Assembly: GCA_002812745.2 (NCBI GenBank)
Contig: NCSJ02000165.1
Location: 28,537-92,536 of the forward strand
Length of the DNA: 64,000 nt
DNA from: Scytalidium lignicola
Taxonomy: Eukaryota; Ascomycota; Leotiomycetes
Reading direction: 5' to 3'
Under the pieces are notes generated by a model. It was not told where the DNA came from. It did not search any database and saw nothing but the letters and a program-made list of their open reading frames with translations. The position numbers were made by a program, and so were the translations under genes. Of the stretch, positions 1 to 10,172 are shown one piece after another. The first letter of the stretch is position 1, and each line of letters starts with the position of its first letter.

Positions 1-127
1 GAACATCAAGAGGCGCACGCCAGAAGAACCAATTATTCACGCTAGTCCGAATATGATGCTAGCTCGTATTAGTCAGCAACCCAACATCGGCCTTACAATT
101 CGTTCTCTCTGGAACCAACGAATATAG
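1..127 (+). CDS. Possible C-terminal end of a gene starting upstream (partial)
   Basis: One frame is open from base 2 to a TAG at 125-127, about 41 codons, containing a segment that reads RRTPEEPIIHASPN. It could be the last exon of a plus-strand gene cut by the window edge. The peptide matches no family I recognise. An open run this long has a fair chance of being random, so this is only a candidate. Confidence 0.25.
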   Translation, partial: NIKRRTPEEPIIHASPNMMLARISQQPNIGLTIRSLWNQRI

Positions 128-308
128 CTACAGTTCTTATTTAATGCTTCGAAGGGTTGTTTGCATCTTACCGCAAGTTGTACCATTGAAAGTATTCCTT
201 AAATAGTTCCTTCTGGAGCTAGTATGCTTTGTTTTTTGCAATATGCGCTTCAATTGGACCACTACCACTCTTCCTAAAGTCTTATAGACATTGTGGTCTG
301 GACGACGA

Positions 309-3243
309 ATGCTCTCTTGTCTCCTTCTTCCCAGACCCGGCGCTGCGACCCTCTGGGGATTTGCCAACTCCTACAACCGTTCCTTCCAAACCGTAAGTTT
401 TGAACTTGCGAATGGGATTCCTAGTTTAATGATTGACCCTAACCAGTTTAAAGTCCAGATTCCGAACTCTCACCTCTCGAGGCCGTAAAACATGGACTTC
501 CAAAGTGGGGCCACGAAGCTATTCAAATTCTGGGTTGTTAGACAAAGAAGAAGAAATGACCCATTTTCAACCTTCCCTAGCTAGAAATACAATCCATCAA
601 AGCAAACCAGTACGCCGTCATGGATCCTTTACGATAAGAAAGGTTATGCATGGTATTAAGAGCAATCATCGGCACATATCACCATCGAGAGCACTCGCAA
701 AATGGCTGGATACCGAAGATCGATCTGAAAGGTTGGTATATTGGAATACCATCAGAGAAGTAGTAGATGGGTCAACCCTACCTGTTATTCTCCTTCATCA
801 TCTCCACCAATCTGAGAATAAAGATGTATGCTCTAATACCCATATACGTCAACTCCTAACTGACAGGTATCAGCTTCAAGCCAATCGCGTTGACGATTAT
901 CTTATCCAACAGAAACGAGAGGCCCTTGAGAGAAGAGGGTTTGCCTCTTATGATGTAGACCAATGGGGCCGGATTCTTCAAGGAGAATCTCCCGACATCA
1001 TGGTTGAACGTTTTCTGTCGCTAGGATCCCAAAAACCCCCATTTCTTCTGTTGGAGATCTTACGAGGAGATCTCCTGAAAGTAAGGAGCTTGAGATCGGT
1101 GCTAACCTTCGCTTTGAATCATATATTAGCATATGAACCGTCGAAGGTATCACCAGATTTAGTGGATCATTCTAAAGTTCATATCGAGCCTTCGAATAAA
1201 TATCGACTAAAGGTGAACAAAGTTCACGGGATGGAAGACTTATCCTTTGCCCTTTTGTTGAGGCGTCTACTATACCAATCAAGACGTATCTGGCCATCAG
1301 CCATGATTTCCGTTGCGCAGATGGTAGAGCCATATCTTCGGCTCTCTTTTCAAGTTGGAGTTGGCCAAATAGAGGTTGATGCCCGAACACACAGAAGAGT
1401 ATGCAACTTATACAATGAGTTGATACGTACATTAGCATTACCAGCCTCGATTGATCCATTAAAGTCGATGACTTACAATTGGAAGTCACAGAGAATACTT
1501 CTTGATATGGCAGCGATTTTTTCACCGCCACTTACCCTAGATAAGTCAAGCTATCGAGCTGTTGTAAGAGTTTTGGCAGCCTTAAAAAAGTCCGAGAAAG
1601 AATCGATGATAGCTGCTCTCCGAGCCAGGAGTTGGCCGCCGTGGAGGGTTTATCAGGACGGCATGGATGCGCTGCGATCACCGGAGGACGATAGCAGCAG
1701 AGTTGTTTCAGCCGTAATTGCCGCAAAACAATCGGGTTATCCGGAAGATGCTGAGGAGATAGCCATGATGATTTTAGGAGGTCAAGAGCCTGACGGGACT
1801 CCCACGATTCATACTCGAAAACTACTAGACCCGAAGACACTTGATGCAGGTGTGTCCAAACATAAATTGAAAACATTGCCTTGGACAGCAAGGATATATG
1901 CAACTCGTGATGTCCAAGAGGCATGGGGCGCTTTTCAAGACTTTCGATTGAAAGGAGGCCAACCAGATCTGCAGATGTTCCATGCCATGTTTGAAAAAAT
2001 CAGCTTCGAGGCCAAGAGATCCCATTTAGAGCTTGAAGAAGACCGTATAGGTGTACCTGGGGATGCAAAAGAAGTCTTCCCAGTTCCAGATGAAAACTAC
2101 AGCGAATACTGGAGGACAAGACTTCAACCACCAACTGTTGAAGGTCTATATAAAGATATGAGAAGTTCAGGTATTAGGCCTGCAGGTCGTTGCTTAGACT
2201 TTCTCATCGAGCACTCAGCATCAATGGCTGATGCTGTGACCTATCTTCGCGATAGTCCATTACGTCGAGTAGTGGTTCAATATCTAACTGATCCCAACCA
2301 TAAAATCCCTCCACAAGATCTCTTCCGGCAATTACCCGTATCTACGTTTGGGTCGTTTGTTAAGCTCCTTTGCAGATTCGCTCCTAAGAGAATCTTGATC
2401 GAGCCTGCAAGCCCGCCACCTACTGAAGAAGTAAAACCAACTTCTGGCAGTTCACACACTGTTCAATCCACAGATTATCACGAAGCTGATCACAACCAGT
2501 GGACACTTATGGAAACGTTTCTTCCAGTAGACGTTGAACACAATAATTTTCGGCGAAACCCGTTAGCTCATGCGATAGAACTGCTCAGACAACAAAAGCC
2601 AAGGTATAGACCAGCATGGAATGCTCTATTCGCGACACTTGCCCGTGCTGATGTGGTGGTCCACCCAAAACTTTTGTATGATCCAAGAAATGACATCATG
2701 GCATGTCGAGTTATTTGCGCTCTTCTCAACGATTTCTACGAATGTGGCCTGGAGCTAGATGTGGTAGGCTTTCTGAAGCTATGCCGTGCTGCTGAAAAGT
2801 CCATTTTGGCTTCTCGTGGACTCAATGAGACGGAAAGACAACCCGTTTTAGAGCTCATCGATCGCATAAAGGACGAATTCAAAATGTTGTCGGAAACCAA
2901 CATCGTTTCAAATAACCTTCCAAGGCTACTCCACGATATCTCAGGGGTACATCTGCACGCATACATACGCATTCTAGGCCTTACCGGGGATCACACTGAA
3001 ATAATTTCCATTCTCAATTGGATGGTGGAATACAACGACGAGCTTCTTGCTGTGTCAAACCTCTCTCGAAATGGTGCAGGCCTCATGAGAAGGGCAATTG
3101 TTTCGGCTACAGTGTTCTGTAACGACTCACCATATCATGATGAAGCAAGGCACCTAATTGAAAGTGTAGAACACTGGGGTGGGTGGCCGGAAGATCTAGA
3201 AGTCAGACAGTATATAGATAATTTACCACTAGACTATAGATAG
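309..3243 (+). CDS. Mitochondrial PPR-like protein (957 aa, 2 exons)
   Basis: Exons 309-392 and 454-3243. The first ATG in frame opens a peptide rich in Leu, Arg and Ser without acidic residues, continued after the intron by RTLTSRGRKTW and RSYSNS: a typical mitochondrial presequence. The intron (393-453) has a GTAAGT donor, a CTAAC branch site at 439-443 and an AAG acceptor, which is the only acceptor that keeps frame. The body is helical, with blocks resembling fungal pentatricopeptide proteins (AWGAFQDFRLKGGQPDLQMF, around residues 520-540; YKDMRSSGIRPAGRCLDFL). Such proteins bind organellar RNA and support mitochondrial expression; which transcript it serves cannot be told. If the first exon is wrong, Met at 556 is the next start. 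The PPR assignment is by sequence feel, not by counted repeats. Confidence 0.6.
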
Positions 3244-3447
3244 TGACAGGAGGCAACTTCTTTGTAGTAAGTATAAACTTCATGTAGAATATAATTTTTC
3301 AAAAGTTCAGCCTTCAATCCTTCAAATTTAAGAAGTACTAAATAAGAACTTTATATTCCCTATCATTACCATAACTGAAATTTTCGTTACATAGAGAGCA
3401 TTGCGCCTCAGACGCCTGGATGAGATAAGTAGAAGAAACAATCCAAC

Positions 3448-5149
3448 TCAAAACTCCATAGCCTCTGTTTTAATAATGGTTTCCTCTCGCTCCCTTTTGA
3501 CCATGACATCTTTCTCATCCCTCATCAGTGCTATCACAAAAGATCGGAAATATTCAATGAATGGTTTAAGACTGGTCTTCTCCCAGTCTTGAACATTCTT
3601 CCCTTCTTGCTCACTCTCTTCAGATGCCTTCCATTCATCAATCTCACCAAGAAGCTGCGTTACGGTAGGTACACCCAAAGGATCGAAATCTTCTAGATGT
3701 CTAGTATCAATCGGTACGCAAACCCTGCCTGTCCCAGGATGAACCACAAACGGACTTTTAAGCAAATGGTTGAGGTGCTTGCTGACTTCAATATCGAGTC
3801 GAGGATATGTATACTCTAGCACAATATCTTGTTTGGCCTCGAGGAGTGCTTTTGGGTCAAGTCCTTTGCTTGCCCCGGTCTTAGCCAAAGCATCGATATC
3901 TGCCCACTTTGCTGTTGAAGGCCGTTCAGGAGATGAGCTCCATTTTTTGCGTAGTGATTCATTGAGTGTTTTGTCTGGAAGCAGTTGTAGGAGGTAATCG
4001 GACTTCTCATCCGTCTCCCACGGGTTTTGGTCTTCGAGAATGTCGGATTGGAAGTGTGTTTTGAGAATGTCGAGACTTCGCCTGTCATAGCATTAGCACC
4101 GTATGCTCAAAACCAGAAGTATAAAAGAAACATACGCAACATGTGGATGTAGCGGACGCTTCACGTTCACCTTCTTCCCACTTTGTGCGCCACCTTTTAT
4201 GATCTCCAAGTATCCAGCAATGGCCTTCCTCTTTTGATCGTCCATCAGCCTAGCTTTTTTATCGCAGACCCAAGCATGAGCTCCTCTTCTTCCTGAATAG
4301 ACCCAAATAATATGCTTGAATCCAAAATCATCCCGTAATGCAACATCTACAACCTTAACTGCCATAGTGATAAACTGCCAGCACTTATTGCAAATATTTG
4401 CCTTGTCACAACATGTTCGAATATCGTCATAATCTGTTAAATCGATATCGAAACAGAGCTCTTTAGCTATCGGCTTGAAAGCAGTTGACTTTCGTAGCAT
4501 TTTCCTCTCCCTAGGGTTGGTACTATAAACAGGTCCAATTTCAAATCTCGAGGGCATTAGACGGAGGACGTCCTTCCGAAGCCTTTAAGAAAATCAGCAT
4601 AGTTCAAAGCATATCTGTTAGAATGAGCGTACAGATCTGATGTAGGAAATGATTGATATCTTAGATATGCATCGTTCTGCAAAGTGAACGCAAATTCACG
4701 ATGGCCGAAGTCTGCAGTAGGAGTAGGAGAGTGATTTAGCCATTGGAAGAGATATCGCCATGGAAATAGCCGCTGGTAAAATGACCGCATTACTTCCGGA
4801 TCTGATGCTCGTGATGATGGACCAATATGCCTATAATTCTCAGCAATAGTACCTTACATCCACTGCCTTACACTTACACTGGGGAAAGAGGTCCCTGTGG
4901 GGAACTAGTCAGCTTTATATCTGCTACTTTCGAACTCGAAAATTCGTCGTCGGAGTCCACATCTGCGAACAAATCCTCCAATTTCATCTCGGGTTCGGCA
5001 TTTATCTCTGGGATTAAATTGCCTTCTGCTCCAGCATCTGCCATTGTCATGTCCTGGTCCTCAGCGTCGCCATTTTGTTGAGGCTCCTCTATAAGTGCGA
5101 CACTTTCATCTTGAGATGGAGAGTCTTCTCCCTCGATTGAATGCGGCAT
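3448..5149 (-). CDS. PRI1: DNA primase small (catalytic) subunit (516 aa, 4 exons)
   Basis: Exons, in coding order: 5149-4878, 4830-4633, 4582-4136, 4081-3448; all joins keep frame. It makes the RNA primers that DNA polymerase alpha extends, in the nucleus. Visible hallmarks: the start of the primase fold (MRSFYQRLFPWRYLFQWLNH), MPSRFEIGPVYSTNPRER, the metal-binding acids of FDID (Asp202 and Asp204), the zinc cysteines CC-x5-C-x2-C (about 214, 215, 221, 224) and SGRRGAH (253-259). About 90 extra N-terminal residues, highly acidic, precede the fold; human PRIM1 is about 420 aa. The start is the ATG before PHSIEGEDS; upstream in-frame sequence has no family likeness. Intron 2 (50 nt) uses an AAG acceptor. 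Three ACGCGT-type boxes lie 85-111 bp upstream, fitting G1/S control. Confidence 0.95.
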
Positions 5150-5666
5150 CTTTACGTTCTCTATATTTGAGCTGGCCGTTGTGAGTATTGTTAGTATATC
5201 ACCCTGTGAATTCAACGAGGTATGCTTTGGGGAACGCGTTCTCAAACGCGAATAACGCGTCGCTAAAGTGCTTTTGACGCTAAGATAAGACCTTATCAAT
5301 CACTGAACTTAATTAATTACAACGCCTTTGTCTTCGACTCCCAAGATGCTAATTAGAAGAACAAGCTGTAGGGGAACTAGTATTATCAGTTGAAGTCTTT
5401 CGATCCTTGAACGTCTGCTNGAAAACGGCGTTTCTGAATCCTAAGCTCTCTTTAACCCACTAGACTTACTGCAATATAACTTAGGAAAATGTAGATGGAT
5501 GCGCCATATCTAGCAGGTTATCTCTTGATGTACATATAGATGTTAGTATTACAAAAACTACTCTTGGCCAATTCTTGCTTTCAACATATACCAGCGAGCT
5601 TAGTTCCCCATCGCCATTCCCAAACATAATATCCCGTGCACCAAAACGCCAACATTATATTGCTTC
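5150..5666. other. Intergenic: PRI1 promoter and MSH2 3' side
   Basis: PRI1 reads away from here to the left and MSH2 ends at the right edge. Besides the ACGCGT cluster I see no gene. An undetermined base sits at 5420. Confidence 0.6.
5234..5260. promoter_or_regulatory. Cluster of MluI cell-cycle box-like sites upstream of PRI1
   Basis: ACGCGT occurs at 5234-5239 and 5255-5260, with ACGCGA at 5246-5251 between them, spaced 12 and 9 bp. In yeasts ACGCGT is the binding core for MBF (Mbp1/Swi6-type factors), which drives DNA-replication genes at G1/S. The position just upstream of the primase start makes this a credible regulatory element; binding is inferred. Confidence 0.7.
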
Positions 5667-8531
5667 TCAAAGAGCTTTGATGCTCTGGAAGAAAGGGTTT
5701 TCGAGGAGCTTTTCGTTCCCTTTCACCAACTCTCTCATCTTCACAACCATTTCACCACTGCTTAATCCTTTACGATCACATTCTTCTTTCCACTTCACTA
5801 ACATATCCTTCAGGAGAGCACTACCTTCTTCCACATCCTTCTTGTTATATTCTATTGCGTTGCCCTCATGTTTGCTGGTAAAGTCTTCCAACTCATCAGC
5901 CTTCCTCTTGGCCATATTCACCACTTTCTCCGGGAATTTAACAAGCTCTGCGACGTGGATACCGAAACTCTGATCACAAACTCCGTCCTCGACTTTATAC
6001 AAAAGAGTAACTTCCCTCTTTGCCTTGCCGTCTTTCGAGTCGTCAATATGTGCCACAACATGTAAGTTTCTAACCTGAGGGTATTGTTCTGCCAATGCCG
6101 TGAGCTCATGGAAATGTGTGGCAAACATTGAAAAACAGCCAATCTCCTTCACAATATGTTCGGAAATAGCCCAGGCAAGCCCAAAGCCATCGTACGTGCT
6201 TGTACCGCGACCCAGCTCATCGATAATAATCAGTGATTCTGACGTTGCTGATTTGAGGATGTTTGCTGTCTCTAACATCTCAGCCATGAATGTAGAAACT
6301 CCCTTTAGCTGTGAGTCACTGGCACCAACTCGAGCCAGGATACAATCGAATATCGTCAATTCTGCCTCGGAGCAAGGCACAAAGCAACCAATTTGTGCCA
6401 TCAGAGCAATAACTCCAATTTGGCGGATGTAGGTTGATTTTCCACCCATATTCGGACCAGTGATGATAAGGAACTCGGATGACCCCCTTTTCAACGTGAC
6501 ATCGTTCGTGATAAACTGCATGTCGTCTTGCATTTCCATGCAAGGATGTCTTGCTTCCTTTAAGATAGTATTTCCTTCTCCTCGAGAGTGCATCTTGGGT
6601 CTGACGTATGATGTTGGAGCATGAATGGAGCAGTGAGCAAAACTAATAATGACATCCATATGTGCTAGAACACCAGCAAGTTGTTCAATTACGGGACAAT
6701 ATGAAGCAGCAACTCCAACTACCTCGTTAACAAGACTGCTCTGAGTTTGATTGTAATTCTCCGAGAGCTGGTCGAATTCACGACGGAGAGCCTCGAGCTT
6801 ACTCGTCGTGAAGAAAACCCCATTCTTCTGTGTAGAGCATTCCTTATATTTAGATTTGTTTCGTATACAACTAGCTTCAGTTCTCGTTAGACGCATGCAC
6901 CATCCATGCACCTTGTGATTCTCGAGGAAAAGCTTCTTGTCTAGCTCCTGGCCTAAGTCTTGACTAGCCGCTCTGTGCTCTTGGTCCATTTCATACCTCA
7001 GCCTGTCAAGTTTCTTTTTGATCATTTTCAAACCGTCATCAAATTCAGGCTTTATGATAAACTCGTGGTTATCCAGTGCATCCAAGTCAACAGTGGTTTC
7101 CACCATTTCTTGCAATTTGGCAAGACTGTCAGAATAATCCCGCAGCTTCGACGTGTACGCTTCATCAAGAGGATCCCGATATTTCTCATCCATGACGCCT
7201 TCTAAGGTGCCTATGAAACCCGGTAGCCTGATCACAACTTGGTAGGCTCTGACAACGTCTTCAAGGTTAGCTAATTTCCGTTGAAACCTCTTGGCGAGTC
7301 GATAGAGGTCTGGGATAGAACGCAGATGTTCTTCTTGCATTGTTTGACGCAATTCCGTATCCTCAAAAAAAGCTTCCACAAGTTGTTGCCTTTTCTCGAT
7401 CTCTTCAAGGCTCATTAACGGTTGCTTGAGCCACTGTGCTAATAGCCGACTCCCAACAGGCGTTTTGCAATGATTCAATAGACCATACAAAGACATCGTC
7501 TTAGCACCATCCCTGGGTCCCGGCATTAAATTAAGAGCTTTTAGTGCCGAAGCGTCTAGCTTCATGAACTGCGAAAGGTCATGCTGATATAGCTGGTATT
7601 GACCAAAGTTGGATGGATCGTGCATCACACCCAGATATTTTATAAGGGCAGCTGCTGATGCCATTGCAAGTTTAAGGTCTATCTGAGATAGTGTTCCTGT
7701 GGCCTTATCATCTTTCAGTAGTCGCCCGAGATCTTGCTCAATATCTTTACTGCTAAAATCCCCAGCTGGTCGTTCCGAAATGGCGATTCCACAACTATCA
7801 GCAATTGCCCTTAGTTTAGCTAATTCCACATCCTTTCCCGATTTATCAACCTGAATCAGGCACTCTCTCACCCCCAATTGGATAAGTAAAGACTCAAAGT
7901 TCGAGTATAAATCGTTGTCCAAGAATTCAGCGACTCCCAACTCACGGACACTGGCATCAGCAAAGCACACACCAACATTCCTAGCTTCAGATGCTTTCGC
8001 AGTCACCCTTACAGTCATTATTATAGGTGCAGCATCGAATTGCCCACCTAATTCCTCCTCAATATCTTGCAGGTTTCCCGGGGACGCTTGTTTCGTGATC
8101 TTCCAGTTCATTCGACCGCCAGTGCTTTCCCAAACCTCAATTCGTTTTCCAAGCCGGAACAGAGCTTCTCGTAAGAAGTTTCGAAATACTGTAATAGACA
8201 GAGTGACAGATGGTAGACCGGTGTGGTCATTTTTGCCTAGCTGTCGCAGGACAGAGGTCGTCTTGTAAACCTTAATAGTTTTAGCATTTGGAAGTTTTCT
8301 CAATGTACGGATAAAACTAACTGTGCGGGCTATGAAGGAAGCATCATCGCCATGGGCAGTATACCAATCACCACGGTCAAATATGCGAACAGTATCTTCC
8401 TCTTTTGCCGGAAGGGATTTAAAAAACCGGATGAAGCCTCCCTCATCATCAACCTAGAGAATATTAGCAATGTTGGTCCATTATTCTCAAGACATACATA
8501 AGCTAACCTTAAGCTCCGGACGTGAAGACAT
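5667..8531 (-). CDS. MSH2: DNA mismatch repair protein Msh2 (936 aa, 2 exons)
   Basis: Exons 8531-8508 (only eight codons, MSSRPELK) and 8453-5667. Msh2 pairs with Msh3 or Msh6 to recognise mismatches and insertion loops in the nucleus. The sequence has an N-terminal mismatch-recognition region, the MutS connector and lever (LDALDNHEFIIKPEFDDGLK), and the C-terminal ATPase: Walker A GPNMGGKSTYIRQIG near residue 672, Walker B LIIIDELGRGTSTYDG near 749, and FATHFHEL after it. Length is normal for fungal Msh2. The intron is short with GTTAGC donor and CTCTAG acceptor. It starts 268 bp from divergent TRM10, and an ACGCGA box lies 90 bp upstream of its ATG. No damage seen. Confidence 0.97.
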
Positions 8532-8620
8532 GTTGAATATGATTCTACGACTTAAGCAACATCAGTTGCGGTATTGTAGCTTGATTGCACTTTACACGGC
8601 CTTCGAGTTAATTAAGAGGG

Positions 8621-8626
8621 ACGCGA
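8621..8626. promoter_or_regulatory. Single MCB-like box in the MSH2/TRM10 divergent promoter
   Basis: ACGCGA lies 90 bp upstream of the MSH2 start and 174 bp upstream of the TRM10 start. It matches one half of the MBF/SBF-type core and resembles the middle site of the PRI1 cluster. One hexamer is weak evidence alone. Confidence 0.35.
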
Positions 8627-8799
8627 ACCGCGACGTGACTATTCCTGTTCTGTAAATATTTCGTGATTCTGCTACAATACTCCGCCTTTCATAAAGTGGC
8701 ATACCTAACGTTCCAAATTTTTGTTCGATATCACGGGACCGCAACTTCCTTGTGAGCATCACAACCTTTTCTCTTTGATTTGATAGTTGGACTCAAGCA

Positions 8800-10110
8800 A
8801 TGTCAGATGGAGAAGAGCGCCCATCTAAAATTCGGAAAGTGGAACCGCCTGTAGAGGTCCATGGATCCATAAAAAATTCCGTTGATGTACCTCCGCGCAC
8901 CGACTTTGATGAGAATGGGCAAAACTATCTGGAAAAGATCGAGGTAGAGCATATCAAAACGGAGGATAAAAGCCAAGAAACACCTCCAATATCGAAAAGT
9001 CAATTGAAAAAGCTAAGACGAAGGGAGCAATGGGAAGCAGGAAAAGAATACCGTAAAGAGAAGCGCCGGGAGAAAAATAAGCAAAAGCAAGCTCGAAAGG
9101 CAGAAGAACGTGCTACAAAGGAGCAACAGCTCGCCAATGGAGAAATAAATCCAGCTGAATTAGATCCACCAAAAGAGGCAAGGAAATATATGAGGCCTCT
9201 TCAAGTTCCAGTCGGTTTAATCTTGGACTGTGATTTCAATGAGCTTATGACAGAAAAAGAGCTCATTTCATTATCAGCTCAGATTACAAGATGCTATTCG
9301 GATAACCGCAGTGCGGCTTATCGAACTCATCTTGCTGTCAGTTCTTGGGGTGGTACATTGAAGACTAGGTATGAGACTGTTTTGGCGAATCACCATCTGG
9401 CGTGGAAAGGGGTTCGCTTTCTGGAACGGGATTTTGTTGGTGCAGCGAAAGAGTTGCACACAGTTATGAAAGGTCCAGAGGGGGGTAAATTACTTGGTGC
9501 CTGTGCCCCTCAGAGGAAGAATCTCCAGAGTTCAGATCATGAGCGGTCAAATTCACATGACCGGGACGCGGAACCGCCTTCTGTTGATACTGAAGAGTTT
9601 GAATCGACCACAACAGAACCCTCAGTTGTCTACTTAACGTCGGATTCTCCTTACACCATCGAAAGGCTTGAACCCAACACAAGCTATATAATTGGAGGAA
9701 TTGTCGACAAGAATCGTTATAAGGGGATTTGCTATAAGAGAGCATGTGAGCGCGGTATCAGAACCGGTAAGCTGCCAATTGGCGAATATATGACTATGCA
9801 GAGCCGATCAGTACTTGCAATCAACCATGTTGTGGAAATACTCCTGAAATGGCTAGAGACCGGCGATTGGGGAGAGGCCTTTTTGAGTGTCATTCCAAAG
9901 AGGAAGGAAGCCAAGCTGAAAGCAAAGGAAGGTAGCGGAAGTATCAATGGCATAGAAGATATCGACGAGTCAAGGGATATAGGACGTTTAGGACATGTTG
10001 ATGAAGATGCAGAAATTTCGGAGGATATTTCTACAGTGGCTGGTGCAAGTACAGAAGAGAGCAAGGCTCCTGTGGAAACAGATAGAACTAAAGAGAGAGA
10101 TGAACCCTAA
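8800..10110 (+). CDS. TRM10: tRNA (guanine-N1)-methyltransferase, position 9 (436 aa)
   Basis: Single exon with ATG at 8800. Trm10 enzymes methylate N1 of G9 in tRNAs using S-adenosylmethionine (SPOUT fold). Family marks: a Lys/Arg-rich N-terminal helix (KKLRRREQWEAGKEYRKEKR), PVGLILDCDFNELM opening the domain near residue 137, VYLTSDSP, and the cofactor loop IIGGIVDKNRYKG around residue 300, whose Asp is the proposed catalytic residue in yeast Trm10. An acidic, Ser/Thr-rich insertion (about residues 240-275) and an acidic tail are disordered. The gene shares a divergent promoter with MSH2 and ends only 62 bp from the LIG1 stop on the other strand, so the two 3' UTRs probably overlap. Confidence 0.95.
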   Translation: MSDGEERPSKIRKVEPPVEVHGSIKNSVDVPPRTDFDENGQNYLEKIEVEHIKTEDKSQETPPISKSQLKKLRRREQWEAGKEYRKEKRREKNKQKQARKAEERATKEQQLANGEINPAELDPPKEARKYMRPLQVPVGLILDCDFNELMTEKELISLSAQITRCYSDNRSAAYRTHLAVSSWGGTLKTRYETVLANHHLAWKGVRFLERDFVGAAKELHTVMKGPEGGKLLGACAPQRKNLQSSDHERSNSHDRDAEPPSVDTEEFESTTTEPSVVYLTSDSPYTIERLEPNTSYIIGGIVDKNRYKGICYKRACERGIRTGKLPIGEYMTMQSRSVLAINHVVEILLKWLETGDWGEAFLSVIPKRKEAKLKAKEGSGSINGIEDIDESRDIGRLGHVDEDAEISEDISTVAGASTEESKAPVETDRTKERDEP

Positions 10111-10172
10111 TAAAACATTTTTTGGATCCTAAATACATAAAGTTGAATGTCTTTTGTAGACAATACAAGATA

